Source of the DNA: Opitutaceae bacterium | GTDB taxonomy: Bacteria; Verrucomicrobiota; Verrucomicrobiia; Opitutales; Opitutaceae | Length of the DNA stretch: 64,000 nucleotides | Assembly (NCBI GenBank): GCA_016794785.1 | Contig: JAEUHC010000017.1 | Span: 1-64,000, forward strand | Reading direction: 5' to 3' | Shown here: positions 1-10,000 of the stretch, in pieces | How positions within the stretch are numbered: position 1 is the stretch's first letter | Layout: each line of letters starts with the position of its first letter | Made by a program: the position numbers and the translations under genes | Notes under the pieces: model-generated | The model's input: only the letters and a program-made list of their open reading frames with translations | Database searches by the model: none | Told to the model about the DNA's origin: nothing

Positions 1-914
1 TTTTTGAGGAGGCGGTTGAGGAGGACAGTGAGTTTTCGCATGACGGCGGTGAGGGCGACCTTGGCGGGTTTGCCCCGGTCGCGGAGCCGCTGGTAGAAGG
101 CCTTGAGGATCGCGTTGTGGCGCACCGCGGCGAGCGCGGCCATGTAGAGCACGCGGCGCACGGCGGCGCGGCCACCGTGGATGTGGCGCTGGCCGCGGAA
201 CTGACCGCTGTCGCGATTGAGCGGCGCGACGCCCACGAGCGCGGAGGCCTGCGCGTCGCCGATGCGGCCCAGCTCGGGCACAAGCGCGAGCACCGTGAGC
301 GCGCTCACCCGGCCCACACCCGCGACTTGCTGCAGGCGCTCGGCCTTGGCGGCCAGCTCCGCCTGGGCGGCGATGTGCGCATCGATGAGGCGGTCCAGCT
401 CGGCGAGCTGCTTTTCAAGCTGCCGCTGCCGCGCGTGCGAGAGTCGCACCAGCACGGGCAGGCGCGCGTGCTCGCGGCGGTTGATCTCGTCGGTCACGAG
501 CGCGACCAGTTCCTGCCGCGCGCGCACCAGCTCCGCGAACTCGGCCTCGCCCGCGGCCGGCGGCGCGTCCGCGGCGGGCCGCAGCCGCTCGCCGTAGTCG
601 CGCAGGATGGACGCGTCGATCGCATCGGTCTTGGCTAGGCGGCCGCAGGCGCGCGCAAAGTCGCGGATCTGCCGCGGATTGATCACGCTGACCGCGACGC
701 CAGCCTGGTGCAGCGCCAGGACCAGGGCACGCTCGTAGCCGCCGGTCGCCTCGCAGATGACGTGGACCGCGCCGAGCGGCTGGAGCCGCGCGAGGAAGGC
801 GGCGTGGCCCGGGGCGGTGTTGGGCGTGGACCAAAGGTGGTCGGGAAACTGGATTGCCAGCGTGAGCTTGGCGACATCCACTCCGATGAACTGGAGGCAA
901 TCTTGGTTCGGCAT
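1..914 (-). CDS. IS110-family transposase, C-terminal end cut by the window edge
   Basis: 304 codons are visible from an ATG at 914; the frame is still open at base 1, so only a few C-terminal residues are probably missing. The N-terminal RuvC-like DEDD domain shows D13 in IGVDVAKL, E55 in ICEATGGYE, and D97 and D100 in LAKTDAID. The C-terminal Transposase_20 region shows VAGVGRVSALTVLALVPE, followed by an NRDSGQFRGQ segment that should carry the catalytic serine of this family. IS110 enzymes recombine DNA without classical terminal inverted repeats, guided by a bridge RNA encoded in the element's non-coding end. A good Shine-Dalgarno sequence precedes the chosen start. No frameshift or stop is seen, so the copy may be active. 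The family call is secure; the element's outer ends cannot be placed from one copy. Confidence 0.93.
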   Translation of the reverse strand, partial: MPNQDCLQFIGVDVAKLTLAIQFPDHLWSTPNTAPGHAAFLARLQPLGAVHVICEATGGYERALVLALHQAGVAVSVINPRQIRDFARACGRLAKTDAIDASILRDYGERLRPAADAPPAAGEAEFAELVRARQELVALVTDEINRREHARLPVLVRLSHARQRQLEKQLAELDRLIDAHIAAQAELAAKAERLQQVAGVGRVSALTVLALVPELGRIGDAQASALVGVAPLNRDSGQFRGQRHIHGGRAAVRRVLYMAALAAVRHNAILKAFYQRLRDRGKPAKVALTAVMRKLTVLLNRLLK

Positions 915-920
915 ATTAAA

Positions 921-929
921 CTCCTTCTT
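921..929 (-). promoter_or_regulatory. Shine-Dalgarno sequence of the IS110 transposase
   Basis: On the minus strand AAGAAGGAG lies six bases before the ATG at 914. It is one of the best ribosome-binding sites in the window and fixes the transposase start. Confidence 0.75.
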
Positions 930-1060
930 GTCAGGCGAGCTGACGGCCTTCCGGCTGCCGCTCAGGCAACGGTTCGAGTTGCGCGGCCGGTGCGCCCCGC
1001 GCCGATCCTGCTAGCGCACGGAGTCAACGCTCCGAGAGCCAATCGATCTGACGCGAGGCG
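930..1060 (-). ncRNA. Candidate IS110 bridge-RNA leader
   Basis: This non-coding stretch lies directly upstream of the transposase, where IS110-group elements encode their bridge RNA. Short self-complementary segments are visible on the minus strand, for example GGAG-CGTTGA-CTCC and TCAG-CTCGC-CTGA. No target- or donor-binding loops can be assigned without the element's flanks. The placement follows family knowledge; the RNA itself is inference. Confidence 0.3.
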
Positions 1061-1090
1061 GGGAGGGGCGGGCGGCCGCCCGCCCCTCCC
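1061..1090. repeat. 30-bp perfect GC palindrome
   Basis: Arms GGGAGGGGCGGGCGG and its exact reverse complement abut with no spacer. The palindrome lies between the IS110 leader and the next inverted repeat. It could form a cruciform, mark the element end, or be part of a terminator cluster. Confidence 0.8.
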
Positions 1091-1142
1091 GTTCACTGGC
1101 CAAGGGGAGCTTGCTTTACGCCTCTCCCCTTGGCCAGTGAAC
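1091..1142. repeat. 19-bp perfect inverted repeat, possible bidirectional terminator
   Basis: Arms 1091-1109 and 1124-1142 (GTTCACTGGCCAAGGGGAG and its complement) are perfect and enclose a 14-base loop. It begins 11 bases after the lactonase stop, so a terminator role is plausible. There is no clear U-tract on either strand, and it could equally be a dispersed palindromic repeat. Confidence 0.6.
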
Positions 1143-1152
1143 CTACAAGAGC

Positions 1153-2217
1153 TCAGTCGAAAAAGAGCACGCATACGGCCGACGGCACGGTTGCGCTATG
1201 CGGCGTGCGCGTGAGGCGGCCGGTCTCGGCGTCGACGCGGAAGACAGTCACGAGTTCAGTGTCTTGATGGCCGCAGACGAGCCAGCGGCCATCGGGCGAG
1301 AGGGCGAAGTTGCGCGGATTTTTCCCGCCGGTCGGCACCAACTCGACCGGAGCTGGGCTCAGGGCGCCGGTGGAGGCGTCGATGTGAAAGACCGCGATTG
1401 AGTCGTGGCCGCGGTTGGAGCCGTAGAGGAAACGGCCGTTGGGATGCACCCGGATTTCGGCGGTGCTTGATGGCGCGTTGTAATCGGGCGGCAGGGTGGA
1501 GACGGTGCGCCGCGCGGTGAGCGCACCGGAGTCGGCCACATAGTCGTAGGCGGTGATGGTGTTGTTGAGTTCGTTGATCGCGTAGGAGTGGCGGCCGTTG
1601 GCGCCGAATTTGAAGTGCCGCGGTCCCGCGCCGGGCGTCGCGGCGACGTAGGGCACGCGCGCGGGCGTGAGCCGCGCCGTGGCGGAATCAAGCGCGTAGC
1701 TGAAGAGCCGATCGACGCCGAGATCAGCGACGATTACGTGGCGGTTGTCGGGGGAGACGGTGACGGAGTGCGCGTGCGGTTTCTCCTGTCGCGTGGGGTG
1801 TGTGCCCTGGCCGGTGTGGCGGACGACGCTGGTCGCGCCGAGGGTGCCGTCGGCCGCGATCGGCATCGCGGCGACAAAGCCTTCGCGGTAATTGGCGGCG
1901 AGCAGCACGCGGCCGGTGGCATCGACGGCGAGATGCGAGGGGGGCTGGGCCGCGGGCGAGACTGCGGCAGGCAACGGAGTCAGTGTGCCGCGTGCGGCGT
2001 CGACGGAAAATCCGGTGGCCTGCGCCGCAGAGGGATGGATGGCGTAAAGAAATCTCCGGTCAGGCGTGAGGGTGATCCATGCGGGGTCGGGCGCGGTGGC
2101 CGCCAGCACAAGGGCGCTGAGGGCGCCGGTCTCGCCGTCGAGCCGGGCGGCGTAGATGCCTTGGCTCGTGCCTTTGTTGGTGTAGGTGCCGAAGAAGATG
2201 AGGTGAGAGGAAGCCAT
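1153..2217 (-). CDS. Lactonase family seven-bladed beta-propeller (6-phosphogluconolactonase-like)
   Basis: The 354-residue product opens with MASSHLIFFGTYTNKG and continues through repeated propeller strands with the pattern typical of the Lactonase/YbhE family: PHAHSVTVSPDNRHVIVADLG, GPRHFKFGANGRHSYAINEL and NPRNFALSPDGRWLVCGHQD. Family members hydrolyse 6-phosphogluconolactone, or in other cases muconate-type lactones, so the substrate is open. The start at 2217 gives the usual short N-terminus; an in-frame ATG at 2256 would add 13 residues that do not fit the family. No signal peptide is seen. It lies 55 bases downstream of tdk on the same strand. Confidence 0.85.
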   Translation of the reverse strand: MASSHLIFFGTYTNKGTSQGIYAARLDGETGALSALVLAATAPDPAWITLTPDRRFLYAIHPSAAQATGFSVDAARGTLTPLPAAVSPAAQPPSHLAVDATGRVLLAANYREGFVAAMPIAADGTLGATSVVRHTGQGTHPTRQEKPHAHSVTVSPDNRHVIVADLGVDRLFSYALDSATARLTPARVPYVAATPGAGPRHFKFGANGRHSYAINELNNTITAYDYVADSGALTARRTVSTLPPDYNAPSSTAEIRVHPNGRFLYGSNRGHDSIAVFHIDASTGALSPAPVELVPTGGKNPRNFALSPDGRWLVCGHQDTELVTVFRVDAETGRLTRTPHSATVPSAVCVLFFD

Positions 2218-2272
2218 CGGGTGGACAACGTGGAGCAACGGGGCGATGCACCGCAAGACCGCCGCGGCGCGG

Positions 2273-2887
2273 TCACGTCGCGGGGCGCGGCGGGGTGGCC
2301 ACGATCAGGCGTCCGGCGATAGCTTCCTTGAAATGCCGCCGGCACATCGCGATGTAGCGATCGTTGCCGCCGATCTCGACCTGCGCGCCTTCGCGCACAC
2401 CGCGGCCGTGGGCGTCGATGCGGAGGTTCATGGTGGCCTTGCGCCCGCATTGGCAGATTGTCTTCAGCTCGGTGAGGTCGTCGGCGATCGCGAGGAGCGC
2501 GGCGCTGCCGGGGAAGAGCTGGCCTTGGAAATCCGTGCGCAGGCCGTAGCAGAGCACGGGAATTTTCAACGTGTCGGCGATGTCGCTGCACTGCCACACC
2601 TGCGCGGGAGTGAGGAATTGCGACTCGTCGATGAGCACGCAGGCCACGGCGGCCCTGGCGTGTTCGTCCGTGACCCGGGCGAGGATATCGTCGGCGGCCG
2701 TGATGGGAACCGCATCGGAGGCGAGCCCGATGCGCGACTCGATGCGGCCGGGGCCGTGGCGGGTGTCGATGGCGGGGGTGAACAGCAGCGTGCGCAGGCC
2801 GCGCTCGCGGTAATTGTGGCTCGACTGGAGGAGCACCGTGCTTTTGCCGGCGTTCATCGCCGAGTAGTAGAAATAGACCTTGGCCAT
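2273..2887 (-). CDS. tdk: Thymidine kinase (type II, Zn-containing)
   Basis: This 204-residue protein phosphorylates thymidine to dTMP with ATP in the salvage pathway. It shows the P-loop SAMNAGKST near residues 9-17, the Walker B-like CVLIDESQFL near residue 86, and the lasso region CYGLRTDFQGQLF. The zinc-site cysteines appear as CQCGRK and a C-terminal CRRHF. The length matches bacterial Tdk (about 190-210 residues). It is divergent from the glycosyltransferase-like gene at 3163; the 275-base gap holds an 18-bp inverted repeat. The call is secure. Confidence 0.96.
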   Translation of the reverse strand: MAKVYFYYSAMNAGKSTVLLQSSHNYRERGLRTLLFTPAIDTRHGPGRIESRIGLASDAVPITAADDILARVTDEHARAAVACVLIDESQFLTPAQVWQCSDIADTLKIPVLCYGLRTDFQGQLFPGSAALLAIADDLTELKTICQCGRKATMNLRIDAHGRGVREGAQVEIGGNDRYIAMCRRHFKEAIAGRLIVATPPRPAT

Positions 2888-2958
2888 GCGCGAAGCGGAC
2901 TGTGGGGTGCGCGAGCGAAAAATCCAGACTCGGTGTCGAAACAGCTCACGGGAAGAAT

Positions 2959-2976
2959 CCTGACAGAATTGTCAGG
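2959..2976. promoter_or_regulatory. Inverted repeat CCTGACA-N4-TGTCAGG, possible operator
   Basis: Seven-base arms surround GAAT. The core TGACA-N4-TGTCA recurs at 10278-10291 upstream of another gene. It lies 72 bases upstream of tdk and about 190 bases upstream of the divergent membrane protein gene. A transcription-factor site is possible, but no cognate regulator is known. Confidence 0.35.
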
Positions 2977-3162
2977 CTGGAACGATTGCGGGCGAAAACC
3001 CGCGCGGATTGGTTGCCTGTCACTTGCCCCGCATCCAGCGCGGTTACCCCTGTTCAGCTTGGCCGGTGCAGCCTGTGCTGCGCCGCGCGATCCCAAGTCG
3101 CCGCTCCAACCTGTGGCGATACCAGCTGCTGCCTGCGGAGCATATCTCCGAACGTTTACCCC

Positions 3163-4740
3163 ATGGCCTCTTCCAGCTCGTCGCTTCGCGTGCCAGTGCC
3201 AGAAAGATCCCTGAGCATTGAACCGTCGCGGGCGCAGGTGACGGACGCAGCCCAATCCGAAGCGCGCAAGCCTGCGCCTCGTTGGTTTGCCGTCATCGGC
3301 TGCGTGGGGCTCGCCGTGTATGCGCTTTTTCTCTCGCGCCACATGACTGTCGTGGCGGGCGGGTCGGATTCATCGGGTTACCTGAACAGCGCGCGGCTCT
3401 TCGCGGCGGGCGAACTCCAGGTGGACCTGCGCGTGCCGGAGGAATTTGGTGCGGTGGCGACCGTGGATCGGGCGCACTTCTCGCCGCAGGGGTTCGGCGT
3501 CTTTGAGGGCAACCTGCGTCTGCCACCTTCGTATCCCACGGGGCTGCCGCTGCACTTTGCCCTCGCCTCAAGGATCCTGGGGTGGACGGCGGGGCCGTTC
3601 TTCGTGCAGCTGCTCGCAGCCGTGGCCGCGGTGTGGCTGAGTTATTTCACGGCGCGAGCGATGGGCCTGCACCACACGCTCGCGGCCGCGGGCGCGGTGG
3701 TGCTCGCGACCTTTCCCGTCTTCATCTTCACGTCGATCCAGACCTTGAGCGACACGATGGCGACCACGTGGGCACTGGCCGCCGTGGCCTGCATGGTGAA
3801 GGCCCGGGGGGCGACCGCGTGGGCGGTGGCGGCGGGAGCGGCGTTTGCCATGGGCGTCCTGGTGCGCCCGACCAACGTGCTGATCGCGCCGGCGCTGGTG
3901 GTGTTGCTCGGGTGGAATGTGCGGAGGCTCGTCGCGTTCGGGCTGGGCGGGCTGCCGGGCGCGGCGTGGTTCGCCTATTACAACCACACCTTGTATGGCG
4001 GGGCGTTCAAGTCGGGCTACGGCGACATCTGGGCGTGTTTCGCCTGGGAATTCGGCTGGCCGACGGCGGCGCACTTCGCGGAGTGGCTGCTCAAACTGCT
4101 TCCGGCGGCCATGCTGCTCTGGCCGCTCGCGGCGCTCGCGCACCGGGCGACGCGCACGCGGGCATGGGGCGCGATGCTGCTGCTGTTTTCCGCGCATGCG
4201 GGCGTCTATCTTTTCTACAACGTGTCGCACGACACCTGGTGGTGCCTCCGCTTCATCCTCCCGGCGGTGGCGGCGCTCATCCTGGCCGGCCTCATGGGAG
4301 CGGAGGCGATGGCGCGATGGGCGGATCAGCTGGGCTGGCGCGGAGTGCGACCCACGCTCGCGGCGGTGCTCGTGGGGGGCGCGATCGCCAATTCATGGTA
4401 TTGGACGCAGAACCTCTCGATCCTGCATGTGCCCGGCTACGAGCGGGCCTATGCGGAAGCGGCGGAGAAAATCCGCGGCCTCGTTCCGCCGAAGGCGATC
4501 GTGCTGTGCTCGGCGGCCAGCGGCACAATCTACTTCTACACGGAGCTGCCGACTCTGGTCTATGACTCGATCACGCCGCCGATTTTTGAGGAGTATGTGG
4601 CCAAGGCCCGGGGCGCCGGACGGGCGATCTACGCCGCCGTCTTCGACATCGAGGAGGAAGACGCGCTGCGGCAACGTTGCCCGGGCAACTGGCATAAAAT
4701 CACCGCGGCGGGAAACCTCGGCATCTGGGAGCTGCGATGA
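3163..4740 (+). CDS. GT-C-like polytopic membrane protein (glycosyltransferase family 39-like)
   Basis: The 525-residue product has a short polar N-terminus, a first membrane segment (FAVIGCVGLAVYALFL), then an acidic extracytoplasmic loop with GGSDSSGYLNSARLF and a PPSYPTGLPLHFALA segment. About ten further hydrophobic spans follow. This layout is that of GT-C lipid-phosphate-sugar glycosyltransferases (ArnT/PMT-like), which transfer sugars on the outer face of the membrane; the substrate is unknown. I chose the ATG at 3163 because the upstream in-frame extension from 2902 is compositionally unlike protein. The stop overlaps the next gene as ATGA, implying translational coupling. Specific activity is inference. 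Confidence 0.72.
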   Translation: MASSSSSLRVPVPERSLSIEPSRAQVTDAAQSEARKPAPRWFAVIGCVGLAVYALFLSRHMTVVAGGSDSSGYLNSARLFAAGELQVDLRVPEEFGAVATVDRAHFSPQGFGVFEGNLRLPPSYPTGLPLHFALASRILGWTAGPFFVQLLAAVAAVWLSYFTARAMGLHHTLAAAGAVVLATFPVFIFTSIQTLSDTMATTWALAAVACMVKARGATAWAVAAGAAFAMGVLVRPTNVLIAPALVVLLGWNVRRLVAFGLGGLPGAAWFAYYNHTLYGGAFKSGYGDIWACFAWEFGWPTAAHFAEWLLKLLPAAMLLWPLAALAHRATRTRAWGAMLLLFSAHAGVYLFYNVSHDTWWCLRFILPAVAALILAGLMGAEAMARWADQLGWRGVRPTLAAVLVGGAIANSWYWTQNLSILHVPGYERAYAEAAEKIRGLVPPKAIVLCSAASGTIYFYTELPTLVYDSITPPIFEEYVAKARGAGRAIYAAVFDIEEEDALRQRCPGNWHKITAAGNLGIWELR

Positions 4741-6992
4741 AGCCCACATCACAACCTATCATGGCCCCTCGTCCTGCTGGCTGCACGCGTCGTCATGGAT
4801 GGCGGCGGTGGCTGTCGTGGCGCGCGGCGTTGGTGGGCGTCATGGCGGCGACCATTTGGATTGTCCATTACCAGCGATGGACGCTGGAGAGCTGGACGGT
4901 GCCGACGGACTACTACGTGGACGCGATGGAGACACTCGCGCGGCTCAAGGCGGCTTCCGAAGGCGACATCGTGCCGCTGCGATCGCAAATCATCGAGCGG
5001 CTGGGGGCGCCCTTCGGCGCGAGCTGGAATGCCTATCCGACGCCTGACAAACCGCTGATGCTCGCCCTTGGCGCGCTCGTGCATCTGATCGGCCTGCATG
5101 AGACCGCCAATTTCGGGCTCATGCTGGCGCAGATTACTTCGGCGCTGGCGTTCTACTTGGTCGCACGATGGATGCGGTGCCGTTGGGAGTGGGCCGCCGC
5201 GGGCGCCCTGCTGTTTGCGTTCACCTATCACACGGTGCATCGCGGCCTCTCGCACTTCTCGCTGGTCTTCACGTGGACGGTGCCGCTCGGCCTGCTGGCG
5301 GTATGGCTGGTGGCGGGCAGCAAGCGCCTGGAATGGCGCAGTGCCGGCGCGGTGCTCTGCGGCGTGGCGGCGCTCGCGCTCGGCGTCTCCAATCCCTACA
5401 ACCTATTGTTCTGGCTGCAGCTCATGGGCTGGGCGCTGGTGATCCAGTGGTTTGGCGCCCGCCGCCGGCTCAACTTGCAGATCGGGGCCGCGACCATCGC
5501 GCTGAGTATCCTGGCGTTTGCCATGATGCACGCGGAGAGCTGGCTCCATGTCGAGGATACGAATGCCCTCCCGTTGCTCGCCCGCAATTACGCCGGCACC
5601 GAGATGTATGCGCTCAAGCCGGTCGAGATGTTCATCCCGCCGGCGTATCACCGCTGGGACTGGCTCGCGTTTTTCGGCCACCGCTACACCCGCTGGTCGG
5701 GTTGGCGCGGGGAGGTGTTTCTGCCCTATCTCGGCCTGGTGGGGATCGCGGGGTTCGTGTGGCTCACCCTGCTGGTGTTGCGCCGGGTGGTGCGGCGCGA
5801 GCCGCTGCCGGGGCAGGCGCTTTCGATCGGCTGGGTGATGGCTTATGGCACGATCGGGGGAATCACCAACCTGCTCGCCTTCTACGGAGGCTTTCAGGTG
5901 TTCCGCGCGACGAACCGGGTGGTGATCTTCATCTCGGCGATCCTGCTGTTCTTCGTTGTGATTCGGCTCTCGCGCTGGACGGCGAACTGGCGGCCGGGCT
6001 GGAGCCACGCGATGGCGGCGCTCATCGCGGGGATTGGAGTGTGGGAGCAGATTCCGAAACGCGAGGGTGCGGCGGACATGAAGGCGCTCGCCGCCGCGGT
6101 GCAGGGTGACCGGCGGTTTGGCCGCGAGTTGGAGTCCGCCCTGCCGGCCGGCGCGAAAGTTTTCCAGCTGCCGGTGCTCGGGTTTCCCGAGGTTGCGACG
6201 CCCCACCAACTGGACGACTACGAACACTTCCGGCCTTATCTTGTCTCGAGCACGCTGCAGTTCAGCTATGGCGCGGCGAAATTCCGCGCGCGGAGCCGGT
6301 GGCAACGCGACCTCGAGCGCCGGCCGGTGGCCGAGATGGTGCCGCGCCTTGAGCAATACGGCTTCGCCGCACTCTACATCAACCGGAAGGGCTACAAGGA
6401 TCGCGCGGAAAGCCTTCTGCACGACCTTGAGCGGATGGGCTACTCGCGCCGCCTCGAAAGCCCGCTGGGCAATCAGGTGGTCGTGTTCCTGCGCCCGAGC
6501 GATCGTCCGCAGCCTCCTCTGGGCGAGGAACTGACGCTCGGGCAAGGCTGGCATCTGCGGAGTGAGGCCGGAGTGCGCTGGGCCTACGAGGACGCGGCGC
6601 TTTCGTATTACAACCATCTCTCGCATCCTGTCGCGGTGGATATCTCCCTGTCGCTGACCGCCCGCGACCGGCGGGTGGTGGTCTTCGCCCATGAGAATGA
6701 GCCCCTGCGTGAGATCGAGCTGAGCCCGGAGCCGCGCAGTGTGCGGTTTGAGGGTGTGACACTCGCGCCGGGGGTGAATCGCTTCACTCTGCATTCACGC
6801 GCGCCGGCAGAACGGGATCCGGCGGGGCACAATCAGCTCCGATCGTTTGGGCTGAAGCAGTCGGCGGTTGCGCTGGCCTCAAGCGAGACTACTCCTCCGG
6901 TCGCACTCCGGCCGGGCCCGCCTCGTTCGGTCGATGCCCCGGCTTTGCTGGCTGCCCCGGAAGGCACGAAACTCTCAAGCGTAGAACGCTAG
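4737..6992 (+). CDS. Large GT-C-like membrane protein with C-terminal extracytoplasmic domain
   Basis: This 751-residue protein starts in the ATGA overlap with the preceding gene. An N-terminal membrane anchor is followed by an acidic loop (TDYYVDAMETLARLKAASEG) and the segment GAPFGASWNAYPTPDKPLM. About ten membrane spans run to roughly residue 430. The remaining 320 residues are soluble and end in a beta-rich region. The topology resembles YfhO- or GT-C-type membrane glycosyltransferases, and it probably works with its partner at 3163 on a lipid-linked glycan. It converges with the CotH-like gene at 7007, with only 14 bases between stops. No specific family could be assigned. Confidence 0.65.
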   Translation: MKPTSQPIMAPRPAGCTRRHGWRRWLSWRAALVGVMAATIWIVHYQRWTLESWTVPTDYYVDAMETLARLKAASEGDIVPLRSQIIERLGAPFGASWNAYPTPDKPLMLALGALVHLIGLHETANFGLMLAQITSALAFYLVARWMRCRWEWAAAGALLFAFTYHTVHRGLSHFSLVFTWTVPLGLLAVWLVAGSKRLEWRSAGAVLCGVAALALGVSNPYNLLFWLQLMGWALVIQWFGARRRLNLQIGAATIALSILAFAMMHAESWLHVEDTNALPLLARNYAGTEMYALKPVEMFIPPAYHRWDWLAFFGHRYTRWSGWRGEVFLPYLGLVGIAGFVWLTLLVLRRVVRREPLPGQALSIGWVMAYGTIGGITNLLAFYGGFQVFRATNRVVIFISAILLFFVVIRLSRWTANWRPGWSHAMAALIAGIGVWEQIPKREGAADMKALAAAVQGDRRFGRELESALPAGAKVFQLPVLGFPEVATPHQLDDYEHFRPYLVSSTLQFSYGAAKFRARSRWQRDLERRPVAEMVPRLEQYGFAALYINRKGYKDRAESLLHDLERMGYSRRLESPLGNQVVVFLRPSDRPQPPLGEELTLGQGWHLRSEAGVRWAYEDAALSYYNHLSHPVAVDISLSLTARDRRVVVFAHENEPLREIELSPEPRSVRFEGVTLAPGVNRFTLHSRAPAERDPAGHNQLRSFGLKQSAVALASSETTPPVALRPGPPRSVDAPALLAAPEGTKLSSVER

Positions 6993-7006
6993 GCATCGCA
7001 CCGGGC

Positions 7007-10000
7007 CTACGGCACCTCATAGATCTCAAGCAGCGCCACGCCGGTGGAGCCGCCTTTGCCGCGCACTTCGGCGGTATACGCGCCCGGCGCGACGGTGAGC
7101 AGCAGCACCGCATCCTCGGTATTGGTCGCCAAGGCGAAGGCGTTTACGCGTGAGCTCGCCGCCGTCACCGCCGCCGCCTGCGTGCCGGCGGCCCAGCGAT
7201 CGTTGGAGGCCAGCACGGAGGTGCCGGAATAAATCGTGAGCACCGGATCGGCGAGGGCGTCGTTCACGCCAAACGCGCGCAGCGTGGGGCCGATGGCGCG
7301 AATCAGCATCCGCTTGTAGGCCGTGCCCGCCACGACAAATCCGCCGATGAGCACGTCGTCATTCGTGCCGACTTGCGCGCGCGTCGAGACGTTGACGGTG
7401 CGGCCGGTGGAATCGGTCTCATAGAGTTCGGCGAGGCCGATGCCGGGGCGGCCGCTCGGCGTGGTGGCCTGCAGGGTGTAGGCGCCGGTGCCGACGTCGA
7501 TCACGAGGGCGGAGTCCGCGCTGCCGTCGGGCAGCGCAAAGGCCCCCGAGGCCTGGCCCAGTTGCGCCACGCGCGCAGCGCCGGGCCCGACGCTCCATCC
7601 ATTGTTGCGGGCGAGCTCGCGGCCGTCCGACGAAAACACGGCGAGCTGAGGATCAGGCACCGTGCCGGGGGTGCCAAAGGCGGCGAGCGTCGGTCCGATC
7701 GCGCGGGAGAGATAGGTCTTGCGCGGCGAGTCGGCGACCACGACGCCCATGATCAACGCGTTTTCGTCGCGGCCGACGACTGCGCGGGTCGAGAGGTTGA
7801 TGACGCGCGACGGCGGGCTCAGCGGCGTGGAAGCCGCGCCGCCGACGACAGAACTCCACGGGGTGCCCGGAAACGCATTCGCATCCGCGGCGCGATAGCT
7901 GCGGGCGTGAAGGTTGGCCGAGGCGGCGATGGTGGCGGGCCCCGTGACGACCGTGGCATTGGGCGCGATGTCGCCGCGCTCCGCCCGGGGATCGGAGCCA
8001 TCGAGCGTGTAGGCGATCTGCGTGCCCGGTGGCACCGTGAGGATTAATTGGGTTCCGCTCACAGTGACGCTCGGCGGCGGCACGAACTGCGAGTCGATCC
8101 ACCGGCCGCGGCGCGTCAGCCAGCTTTTGATGTGGGCCATTTCGCCGGCATGGGTGCCGCCGAACGTGCTGACATTATCGACCCAGCGCGCGGCATCACG
8201 GGCCGCGGCCTCCGGGCCGATGGCCGCGGCGAGTTGATCGGCGAGGGCCGTGAGATTTGCATCGGCAAACGCCTCGCGCCGCAGCGACTGCCAGCGGTCA
8301 ATCCACTCCTGCCGGAAGTCCGGATCGGTGGCGAGGACGCCCCACCAGCCGAAATGCCACGGCTGCACCGCGCCTTCGCCTGACCAGAGGTCGGTTTGAA
8401 ACGAGCGCTCGTCCTCACTCGAGCCCAGCGCCCGGTCAAAATCCCAGACCGGGCCGGCGACGAGTTTGCCGTTGCGCGGCTTGTAGAAGAAGGCGCTGCG
8501 CTCGAAGGCGTCGGGATTTGCGACGAAGGTATTCAGGATGTGGTGGTCGATCCACGAGGGACGATCGAGGAAGTTGAGGTGCGTGCGCGTCCGCCAGCCA
8601 CTGGCCCGATCCCAATGCAGAGCGTTCTCCATCTGCTGGACGTAGCCGCGGATGTAGGCGCGTTGCGCGCTGGGGAGCCGATCCGCTTTGGGCGAGGCGA
8701 CGACCACCGAGGAGAGGCTGTCGATGTCCAGGCCGTAATCGGTGGTCCAGGCATACTCGTTGGCATCGGGCTCATCGATCTTCAGGATGTAGCCGCCGGT
8801 GATGTCAGGTTCGGTTGTCGCGCTGGCCGAGACGCGGGAGATGGCGACCCGCTCAGAGTTGAACTCGATCTTGTCGGTCAGCGCGTAAACGCCCACGTAG
8901 GCGGAGGTGTCCAACGGCAGGCCGTCCGCATTCAGAAAAACCTCGACCGGCTGCGTTCGGGGCGCCCAGCGGCCGATGCGATTGCTCAACGCATAGACGA
9001 AGCTGTTGCGGAGGAACGAGGGATCGTAAAGCCAGGGCCCGATGAGCGACCACTCGTCGAACGGCCGCGAGCCGAAGAGCGCCCGTGCGGTCTTCTTGCG
9101 GAGATCGTTCAGAATCTCGACGTTGTAGTTCTTCTTGGGGAAATTGACCGAGGAAGAACCCCGCACCGCCACGGAGACGGGCGCGATAAATTCCGCGGTG
9201 GTGGAGAAAGGAGCCGCGCCGGACGACACGCCCGGAAAGCCGTAGAGCCATGCGGGCTGGGCGAGATCCTCCCGGTTCAAGCCGCCGTAGCCATGCTGCT
9301 CGATGACGAGGACCGGGAGCTTCGTCGTGAAGGCGGCCACGCTCTGTGGTCCCGTTTGCTGAAGGGGAAAGAACTGGGCGATGGAGGAGAGTCCCCGGCT
9401 CTTCAGATCGTCGGAGAATACGGCGGCGCGGATCAGGGTGGGGGTGGAGATGGACAGCGGGCTTTCGTAACGTGGAGAGTTTTCGGTGGGCTCGAGTGCC
9501 AGCGGTCCGGTCGGGCCTGGCGGCACGGTGACGAAACGGATGTGCTGGCCCGGACCGGCTCCAGACAGGGTCAACGCGAACGATCCGGTGAAAGGACCGC
9601 CGGGCCGCGAGAATCGCACCGTGGCGGCCAGCGACACCGCGCCGGTCGCAATATTGGCGGCGCCGGGGCTGGCGGTCGGGAAATACGCCACGGCCGTTCC
9701 GCCGCCGGCCTGGGGAGCGAGGCCGAAGGAGATGTCGTTCGTCTGGGACGGGTAGGTGGGGGCGTATTCGGAAACGACGGTCGCTCCGTCGGATTTGATG
9801 AGGCCGAGATACTCGCCTTCCGCCGCCAAGGCGAAGTTGGTGTGAAGCTCCGCGTCCGGATTGCGGCGGTTTTTATTCGAGGCAAACACAAGGAGGTAGC
9901 CGCCGGCGGGGATTGTCACCGCGGGAAACTGCCAGCGCGTCTTGTTCGTGGCCGTGTCGGTGAGATACCACCCGGCGAGGTTGACTGGGGTTGGATCCGG

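Noticed and set aside
415..900. 161-residue Arg/Ala-rich frame on the minus strand at the left edge
   Set aside because: It is a shifted frame of the IS110 transposase, whose true frame keeps all DEDD motifs.
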